DNA of 12,650 bases, taken from contig RWJK01000261.1 of NCBI GenBank assembly GCA_004335835.1, positions 1 to 12,650 on the forward strand, in the 5' to 3' direction. Positions within the stretch are counted from its first letter, which is position 1. Each line of letters begins with the position of its first letter. Position numbers and translations under genes: made by a program. Shown here in pieces: positions 1-7,761 of this stretch. The notes below the pieces were generated by a model. The model was given only the letters and a program-made list of their open reading frames with translations. It was not told the DNA's origin and did no database searches. Origin of the DNA: Scenedesmus sp. ARA3 (taxonomy: Eukaryota; Chlorophyta; Chlorophyceae; Sphaeropleales; Scenedesmaceae).

Positions 1-2
1 CC

Positions 3-116
3 GCATCCGCGGAGAGCGTGCATAAGCTGCTGGCCTGGCAGCAGCCTGAGCAGCAGCAGTGCTTGGTGGCTGCAGCAGTGGCAATAGCTGCTGCTGATGC
101 TGCCTGGTGCTGCTGA
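3..116 (+). CDS. Possible 3' end of an unidentified gene (partial)
   Basis: An open frame enters at the left edge and ends at TGA 114-116, giving about 37 codons. The peptide is alanine- and glutamine-rich, beginning ASAESVHKLLAWQQPEQQ and ending AAADAAW followed by two cysteines. Codon third positions are mostly G or C, as in the sure exons. If real it would be the C-terminus of a + strand gene converging on MED15. I recognise no domain, and CAG/CTG-rich DNA here easily gives open frames by chance. No TGTAA follows on the + strand within several hundred bases, which counts against a gene end. Confidence 0.2.
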   Translation, partial: ASAESVHKLLAWQQPEQQQCLVAAAVAIAAADAAWCC

Positions 117-399
117 TGTGCATGGCTTGCAACCCAAAATGGTGTTTTTCAACACCACCACTGTTCCTGGAAAGATTTTCGTTGGGGTGTTGGTTGGCTG
201 TTGCTATTTTACATGCAACTGACTCTGGCTGCTCGACTGACAGTACATTGTGGCCTGCCGGGCATGTGTTTACAAAGCAGCAGCAACAATGTTAGCAATG
301 CAGCGGCAGCAATTGCAGCACTGACATGCACCATGACATGGCGATAGGTTATCAACTCTTGGCAAACAGGCTCAGCTCAAACGGGCACACTGTAGAAGT

Positions 400-404
400 T
401 TACA
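400..404 (-). terminator. Candidate TGTAA poly(A) signal of MED15
   Basis: On the minus strand this reads TGTAA, the usual chlorophyte polyadenylation signal. It is the first one after the MED15 stop codon and would give a 3' UTR a little over 400 nt, normal for green algae. Further copies at 270-274 and 209-213 are alternatives. Choosing this one rests only on its being nearest. Confidence 0.4.
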
Positions 405-442
405 ATACAAAGAAGAGCTGACCACCTTCACCACCCATGCAC

Positions 443-466
443 TTCACTCATGTGCACATGAGTGAA
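443..466. repeat. 24-bp perfect palindrome
   Basis: The two 12-base halves are exact reverse complements with no spacer: TTCACTCATGTG and CACATGAGTGAA. It lies between the MED15 stop and its first TGTAA signal, so it would be transcribed in the 3' UTR. As RNA it could only form a hairpin by opening its centre; as DNA it could be a dimeric factor site or a cruciform. A CACGTG hexamer follows at 467-472. Confidence 0.8.
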
Positions 467-816
467 CACGTGTTGATAGAACAGCACAGCTGTTGCTACT
501 AGTGCTACTGCCAGTGCCTTGGCTGAGCACCGGCAGCATAGTAGAACACAATAGCGCATGCCAGGGGGCCCCAAGACGCAAATGCATTGTTGCATGGCTG
601 TTGCAAACAGGCCTGCTCCACAAACTTTGTAGCGTGGCCGATTGGCTTTTATGGCAAGTGCATCACAACTTGCATCCTCCTCCAGTGCTTCACTCTTGGC
701 AGCAACACAGCATGGAGCAGCATGCATCATCAATCAACCCATTCTACCCCTACAGATCGTACAGATCAACTGTCCAGCACTCGTTTGGCAAGCCACAACT
801 GTGCGGCTCTGGCGTA

Positions 817-3429
817 TCAGCGTGAGGCCGCTGGCAGCAGGCCATGCTGCAGCAGCACTGCGCCCACCGCCTGGCACCAGTGCTTGGCCACACCCTGCAG
901 GTCAGCCACCGGCTCCTCCCACAGTGCTGCCTGCAGCTCCGCCCACGCCTCCTCAGCCAGCTGCTGCTGCTGCTGCTGCTGACCTGGCAAGGCCTCTGGC
1001 ACCGCAGCTCCAGCAGCGGCTGCACTGTCCCCACCCACCTGCTGCTGCTGTTCAGGGCCAGCCAGCTGCTTGCCAGGTTGAAACACTAGGATGGGCGGCT
1101 GCTGTGGGTAGCTGTCTGGCAGCAGCAGCTTCAGGCGCTTCCAAGGCCCACTGCTGCTGCTGCCCTCTGCATCATTAGCTGCAGCAGCTGCTGCGGTGCT
1201 GGCACCCTCTCCAGCTGCTGCGGCTGTTGGCCCTGCACAGCACTCCATGCACACTGCTACATGTGCTGATGATTCAGCAGCTGCTGCTGTGCCGGCTTCA
1301 CTAGCACCGCCTGCAGTGCCTGGCAGCAGCCACAGCCGTACAGTGCCGTGCATCGCCGCCTCCACCTGCCTGCACTCCTGCTCAACCTCCTCCCTGCGCC
1401 GCTTGAGATGCTGCGCCCTGCTGGAGCTAGCATCTCCCTCGCCACCTTCCTGCTGCTGCTGCTGATGTTGTGTGTTTCCAGCTGCCGCCTCATCTACCTG
1501 CAGACCGCCCGCTAGCGCCTGATCACCCTCCTGCTTTATTATGGCACCCTCGCCTGCTGCTTGCAGCCGGTAGCCCTCAGGCAGGCGCACGCAGATGGTC
1601 CTGCTCTCAATGGGCAGCGCCTGCCAGTCGCCCTCGCCAGCCAGCTGCACCTCCACTGTTGCTGCTGAGCTGTCAGAGGCCTCTGCAGCGCCCTCGCCCG
1701 CCTCAGTAGCTGCTGCTGCAGCCGCCGCGGCGTAGTCTGCTGCTGATGGCACCGGGCCCATTATTGCAGAGCACGGCCGCCACGCCAGAGCAAGCGCCTG
1801 CTGTTGGCTAGCTGCCTTGAGCTGCGCCTGTGTGGCGGTGGCAAGGGCCAGCCGCAGCTTGCCGAGTGCTGTGTCAGCAGCAGCGCCAAGTGCACCAGCA
1901 GCAGCTGGCCCCAGCTGTTGCCCAGCTGGCGCAGCAGCCTCAGCGCCGGCGCGGCCTGCTGCTGGCGGCGCAGATACACCAGCAGCAGCAGCAGCCTGCC
2001 CTGCTGCACCAGGTGCTGCGGCTGTCGCTGCTGCTGCCGTCTTGCCTGAGACGTCGCCCGAGCGCACCTCCGGCAGCACTGCTGCAGGCGGCAGGTCGGG
2101 CTTGATCAGCTGCGCAGATGCGGCCCCTGCTGTGCCAATAGGCGGCGTGGCTGCTGCTGCAGCAGCAGCGCCAGGTGCAGGGGATGGCGTGGGGCCTCCT
2201 CCCATAGGGCTGGGGGCTGGTGGTGGCCGAGACACCACCTCCTCAGGCGTTGCTGCTGCCCCCATGCCATAGCCCTGCCCAGGCACAGCGCCTTGCACTG
2301 CCATCTGGTACTGCTGCTGCTGCTGGTGCGCATGCTGCTGCTGCTGCTGCTGGCCGGGTGCCTGGCCCGGTCCTGCTGCTGCGCCCGGGCGTGTGACCAT
2401 GGCTGCCATGCCTGGACGCTTGGTGCGGATCTGGTTCAGCTGTGAGACCATCATCTCACAGGACTTTTTCATGCTGAAGAGGTGGCTCAGGGAGTCCAGC
2501 GTGATGGCAGGCGCGGCCTCCAGGCTCAGCGGCCGCGGCGCGTTCAGCATCTGCAGCAGCTGCGGCAGCGGGGACCAGCAGACGACAGGGAGAGGCAGCA
2601 ACAACGTCAGCTGCATGTGAGTGGTGTGCACAGACAGGGACAACCACACTGTGTGTCACTCCAGCATGGCCGGCTAGACAACCATTCTCCATGTATATAT
2701 CCAGTACCACAGCACGGAGGCTGCCAGCAACACAGTCACAACATACAGATTGTAGCCCCTGCCTGCCCCTGGTCGCTCCTGCTCTTTCCCTCCTGTTCAA
2801 CACCCTCCATGCCCCATTCCAGCCCCTGTGCACTCACGTCTGCCGTCTTGCGCTGGTAGGTGTGGATGCGGTCCTTGTTCTGGTTGGTCAGCCGCTGGCT
2901 GCTCAGCAGCTGGTGCAGGTCGTGCAGGTCCTTGGCATACTTGCTGCGCAGCTCATCCAGCTGCGCATAGTAGCGCAGCGTGCGCGAGCGTGGCGATAGC
3001 GGCGCAATCTGCGCGATGAGGTTGGCCTTGGCAGCAGCAGCAGCGGCAGCAGCAGCATCCATGCCCGGCTTCTGGCCTGGCACAGCGCCGGCAGCAGCAG
3101 CAGCAGCAGCAGCAGCGTTCGGATTGGCGGCGGCAGATGCTGCTGCGGCGTTGCCGCCTTGGGAGGGAGGGCCCAAGCCCGGCACTTGCTGCTGCTGCTG
3201 CTGATGGTGCAGCTGCTGCTGCTGCTGTTGAAGCTGCAACTGCTGCTGCTGCATGGCATGTTGCTGCTGCTGGCTCTGCTGCTGCGGCATGGGCGCCCTG
3301 AATGCGTTCTGGCTGTGGATCTGCGCTGCTGCAGCAGCAGCTGCGATGGCGCCGGCATTGGCAGCAGCAGAGCCTGAGGAGGGCCCGGCCGAGGCGGGGC
3401 CAGCACCTCCCATTGACGACACCCTGGCC

Positions 3430-3464
<35 letters not shown>

Positions 3465-5484
3465 TGCCTGCTGCTGTGCCGCTGTCATATTGACCTGCAT
3501 CTGCCCCATCTGCTGCTGCATGGGCTGCTGTTGCTGCTGCTGGGGCTGCATGCCGGGCTGCTGCTGCTGCTGCTGCTGCATTCCGACAAAGCCACCCATG
3601 GCAGGGTAGCCAGCCATACCCTGCTGCTGGGCTTGCTGCTGCTGCACTTGCTGTCGCTGTTGCTGCTGCTGCTGCTGCTGTTGCTGCTGCTGCCCCATCA
3701 TGGTGCCAGCTGCTGGCACGCTTTGAACCGCCACATAACCGGCACCTGGCACGGCAACCTGCACCTGCTGCGGCTGCATGTACATCATCTGCTGCTGCGG
3801 CTGCTGCTGCTGCTGCTGCTGCATCGGCTGAACCTGCTGCATGCCCGGCTGCTGCTGCTGCATTGGCTGCATGCCCGCTTGCTGTTGCATGTACAACTGC
3901 TGCTGCTGTTGCTGCTGCTGTTGCTGGCTCAAGTTCATCTGCTGCCCCATCATCTGTTGCCCTGCAACCATGCCCCCCTGCGCCAGCAAGGACACATGTA
4001 GCGTGATGAGGAGAGGCTGTGCAACAAAACACAATGGAAGTACACATGATTTTCACGACTTGCAAACTGTGCTGTACAGGTCACACACACATCAGACAGC
4101 AGGGTGCTTTCCAAATCACAGGGTGTTTCGCTGGCTTGGTGTCAACCACCAAGCAGCAGCCATTGCTGCCCAGCACCAAAGGCACCAACAAACACAGCAA
4201 CCATCAGACATTGGATATGCGCACAGTACATAACGCCTGGCTGCAGCTCACCATCTGCTGGTTCACAGCGTACTGCTGCTGCTGCTGCTGCTGCTGGCCA
4301 GGCATGGGGCCCGATGCATTCGCCTGCAGCAGCGCAGTGAAGCCGCCGCTTGCAGGACCCATCTGCTGCTGCTGGGCCTGCGGCTGCGGCACTTGCTGCT
4401 GCGGCTGCTGCATCGCCCGGTATCCTGCCTGCTGCTGAACTTGCGCCTGCATCTGCTGCTGCTGCATCTGCTGCTGCTGGGGCAGCTGCAGCTGCTGCTG
4501 CTGCCCTGCCTGCTGCGCTTGTGCAGCCTGCTGCTGCTGCCCTGGCTGCTGTCCTTGCTGCTGTGAAGGCTCCACCAGTATGTTGAGGAAGTCCCGGAAG
4601 CTGGGGTCGTTACTAACACTCTCTTGGTGGTTGATGCCGGCGCCAGCCATGGCGGGCGCAGCAGCCGGCAGGCCGCCAGCAGCAGGCATGGCCTGGAACA
4701 TCACCTGGCAACGGCAGCAGCAGCAGCAGCAGCAGGTGAGTGGTGATCGCCACACAGCCAGTCAGTAATGTGTTGTGCCCCTACAGCCAGTCAGTAATGT
4801 GTTGTGCCCCTACAGCCAGTCAGTAATGTGTTGTGCCCCTACAGCCAGGGCAGTGCACTGCTGCACCTGCCAGTGTGTGCACTACCAGCATGCCACAGCG
4901 TCTCCGCCAAGTGCATGCTGCAAGCTGCTTCGTTTATAAGCTATAGGCAAGGCCGCTACATAGGAGCCTGCTGTATGCGCGCAGAGACACACGACACGCT
5001 GCCATTCAGCACGGCACCACTTTAGACACGCGCTGTGCTCACCTGCTGTTGCGCCTGCTGCTGCTGCTGCTGCTGCTGGGCTGGCTGCATCTGCTGCTGT
5101 GGCTGCATCTGCTGCTGCTGCATGTGTGGCTGCATCATCATGGCCTGCTGTTGCTGCTGCTGCTGCATCTGCTGTTGCTGCTGCTGCGCCTGCGGCTGCT
5201 GCATCTGCTGCATAGGCCTGCTCTGCACCATGCCGCCAGCTGCATTGTACATGCCTGTCTGCGCTTGCGGCTGGTACTGCGTTGATGGCTGCACTGGCAC
5301 CATCTGGGGGTACTGTGCAGCCATGCCATATTGTGCCATGCCTGCAGTGCAACCAGAAGTGAGCATACACGTGTTGTTCAAACCATCGAAGAAGCACAGG
5401 TGCGGATGTGTCCAAGCAGGGGGCAACAGACACTCGCAGGCACATACCACAGGGCAAGACTCGTATGACAACCGGGACTAAGTA

Positions 5485-5517
<33 letters not shown>

Positions 5518-6237
5518 TCTGCAACACATTGTACACGTGAGCATGTGTTCAGTTCAGTGTCCAAATTGTGATGAGGATGGGGCCACGCACCTTGCATGCC
5601 AGGTTGCTGCATGCCTATGGCTTGCGGCTGCTGCATCTGCGGCTGCATTAGCTGCGGCTGCTGCAGCTGCATCCCTTGCACGTGTTGCTGCTGCTGTTGC
5701 ACTTGTTGTTGCTGCTGCTGCTGCTGCCGCTGTGAGGATGAATTCACAAGCTTGTTGACCATGTCAGTTGCAATCTGCTCATACTTGGCCTGCAGGACAG
5801 CAAGACACAGGCAGCCCGTGAGCCAGCAGTTCGACACTGGGCCATTCTCGTGCACTGCAGGGTGGGACACCCGCTGATATGCTGCACCGCACCAAGCATG
5901 CAGGATACCTGAACAGCACGCCTGCATCTGCAACCTGCATATGGACGCCTGATAGGGCTCTGATGCTGTGCCAATCTGACTGCCATGCTTCAGCAGATCG
6001 AAAAACGCAGCCATGCCCACGGCTGCACAGCACAGTGCTGCTGCTGCTGCTGCTGCTCACCATGTTGTTGTTGGCCTGCTTCAGCGCCGTCATCTCAATG
6101 TTGGCCGCATACTTCTGCACGTCGTCCAGGCTCCTGCCTGACGCAATCGCAGCGCTTTGTATGCCTTGGAAGATCTTGTTCAGCATGGTGGTGCGCATGT
6201 CTTTGGTGAACGGCACGCCCTGCACCTGCTGCTGCAT
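817..6237 (-). CDS. MED15: Mediator complex subunit 15 (KIX-domain co-activator), six exons
   Basis: Exons on the minus strand: 6237-6061, 5789-5591, 5341-5043, 4704-4252, 3977-2838, 2559-817 (stop TGA 817-819). All junctions are GT-AG and the frame is kept, giving 1336 aa. Residues about 8-77 form a KIX domain: helices around MLNKIFQGI, SLDDVQKYAANIE and KYEQIATDMVNKL, split by intron 1 before the third helix. Residues 80-700 are mainly Q with M, P and A runs. Residues 711-760 (YYAQLDELRSKYAKDLHDL ... TYQRKTAD, LLQMLNAPRP) match the conserved central segment of plant MED15. The C-terminus has LLLPDSYPQQPPILVF (about 1234-1249) and AKHWCQAVGAVLLQHGL (about 1313-1329), the MED15 C-terminal pattern. 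MED15 sits in the Mediator tail in the nucleus; KIX binds activator transactivation segments. The ATG has a GCCACC context and an in-frame TAA 48 nt upstream. The exon 6 start could instead be 2550. Alternative identity: another KIX/poly-Q co-activator; less likely given the C-terminus. Confidence 0.85.
4715..4735 (-). repeat. (CTG)7 tract before a MED15 acceptor
   Basis: The + strand reads seven CAG units, so the MED15 pre-mRNA carries (CUG)7 in intron 3, ending about 10 nt before the exon 4 acceptor. From the nearest upstream branch-site-like motif to the acceptor the transcript has no AG dinucleotide except the splice site itself. The tract takes the place of a classic polypyrimidine tract. 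Confidence 0.75.
4758..4849 (-). repeat. 29-bp unit repeated three times in MED15 intron 3
   Basis: Three identical 29-bp units start at 4758, 4787 and 4816, followed by a few bases of a fourth. On the transcribed (minus) strand each unit contains TACTGAC (+ strand 4761-4767, 4790-4796, 4819-4825), one base from the optimal TACTAAC branch-site consensus. The array lies between donor 5042 and acceptor 4705. The unit nearest the acceptor places its branch adenosine about 57 nt from it. Confidence 0.85.
5486..5515 (-). repeat. (CAG)10 microsatellite in MED15 intron 2
   Basis: Ten CTG units on the + strand, read as CAG in the MED15 transcript. The tract lies in the donor-side half of intron 2 (5590 down to 5342), outside the coding frame. 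A similar (CAG)6 tract follows the intron 1 donor at 6038-6055. Confidence 0.75.
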
Positions 6238-6247
6238 GGTGGCGTGT

Positions 6248-6284
<37 letters not shown>

Positions 6285-7352
6285 ACTGCTGTTCTGCAAG
6301 GGGCTGCGCAGTGCTGGGCTGCAGCTGCAGTGGATTGAAGTTCAAATAGCAGGGACTGCTCAGCAGAGGCTGGGTTCCTGTCCTGCAGCAGCTGCCATGT
6401 GGCTAGGTGCTGGCCCTGCTGCTCAAGTGCCTTGCTGCTTGCAGGAAGCCCTCAGCAGGCCACAAACTGAATAAAAGGCAGACAATAAAAGTTTATTAGC
6501 GTGCTCAACATGAGTTACATAAGGTAGCCAGAAGGTTGGGGCATCTGTGTTGCCGCAGGTGAGCACCAGGCCTGCTGCTTCTGTGCTGAGTACCTATGCA
6601 CGACATGAGCAGCTGTTACCCTTCTACTGTGCAGCTTTTCCACGTGAACGACAGCTGGTGGGCTTGCAGCAGGCCAGACTCTTCACATCAATCAAGGAGC
6701 AGAGCAGTTCAGTTGCACCTGCAGGCCTCTGCTGGCTCACCTGTCAGACAAGGCAGGCTAGACTGTGGCTGCAGTGTCGCAAATGTGTGCTTTGGAAGAT
6801 CTTTTCCGAAGCTGAAAGGTGGCACTATCGCCCAGGATCAGAGTGTTCAAAAGCAGTTCGATGCGCACAAGTCGAACGACGACGGATCGTCCCAAATATA
6901 CTGTTTGTAAGTCAGATATTAGCTCGAACGTGAAGCTTTCTAGCCACTAAAGCCGCGTCTTAGCCAATGTAACAGCCGGGCTTCGCAAAGGTATGGTTCC
7001 TTAGTCAGCATGGACGTGCGCAAGTCGCCACAAACGCAGATCATCTTTTCTCACACTTATTTCTGGTTTTCGAGCTGTTGCACACTGGTGAAACGGATGC
7101 ACTGGCCTGCACTGTCTCTGCTACTGCTGCTGTTGCTGCTGTTGCTTTGCTGAACTCCCGCAAGTGCATTGCAACGTCAGAACCCAGGCAGACACATAGC
7201 AGTTAATGTCTGAAAAGGAACGGTCATAGGAAGTGCACGAGCCTGTCACCTCACAACTGCTAGCGTTGCTACAGCCATCCTCACTGCCGGCTGCAGCCTC
7301 ACAGCAAGTGACCACCCCTGCCATCGTGATTAAGCCGTCTCGTGCCTAGCCG
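6238..7352. promoter_or_regulatory. Divergent MED15/THG1 intergenic region
   Basis: This 1.1-kb stretch separates the two divergent start codons and should hold both promoters and leaders. Immediately upstream of the MED15 ATG is a leader (CAG)10 tract (6253-6282 on the minus strand) preceded by TAA. AT-rich sequence lies at 6466-6500 with two AATAAA hexamers and TTTTATT on the minus strand. The segment about 6850-7090 is strikingly poor in CAG/CTG compared with the rest of the window and contains a + strand CCAAT at 6964-6968, so I would place the shared promoter core there. No clear TATA box or start site can be fixed. Confidence 0.4.
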
Positions 7353-7669
7353 ATGGCCAACAGCAAGTTTGAGTACGTCAAAGGCTTTGAGCAGGTGAAC
7401 ATACAAGTCAAGACAAGGCATCAGGGCAACTTGTGATGGTTGCCAGAAACACAGCCGCTGAGGCTCATTGGGAAACGTTCGACTGTGGAAAGTGTTTGCA
7501 GTGGCCGATTCTGGTTGTGCTGCTGCTGCTGCTGCTGCTGCTGCTGTCACTGCACAGGCCACTGACTGGGTGCTGCTGCCCTCCACCTATGTTGTGATAC
7601 GCGTTGATGGCAAAGGCTTCACCAAGTGAGCAGACACAGCTAGCGCTGCATGCCACAGGATACAAGGCC

Positions 7670-7727
<58 letters not shown>

Positions 7728-7728
7728 G

Positions 7729-7761
<33 letters not shown>

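Larger units (their letters stand above)
117..816. other. MED15 3' UTR and downstream intergenic DNA
   Basis: No convincing gene lies here. The stretch downstream of the MED15 stop is less CAG-dominated than the gene. It contains a 24-bp palindrome at 443-466 and three TTACA motifs (TGTAA on the minus strand) at 400-404, 270-274 and 209-213. Short open frames on both strands (for example + 493-825, - 428-733) show no domain and no coding bias. Confidence 0.5.

Noticed and set aside
642..1178. 178-codon + strand Ala/Pro-rich frame
   Set aside because: It is antisense to MED15 exon 6, has no recognisable domain, and is explained by GC-rich triplet bias.
3253..4001. + strand frames rich in poly-Cys and poly-Leu
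   Set aside because: They are the antisense of the MED15 CAG tracts; CTG, TGC and GCT give Leu, Cys and Ala runs automatically.
6283..6285. TAA read as glutamine (altered genetic code, as in some ulvophytes)
   Set aside because: H2A ends with TAA exactly at the expected C-terminus, and no in-frame TAA or TAG occurs within the MED15 or THG1 exons.
6470..6489. Two AATAAA hexamers as a poly(A) signal
   Set aside because: Green algae mainly use TGTAA, and no + strand gene ends here; the motif is more likely part of AT-rich promoter or leader DNA.
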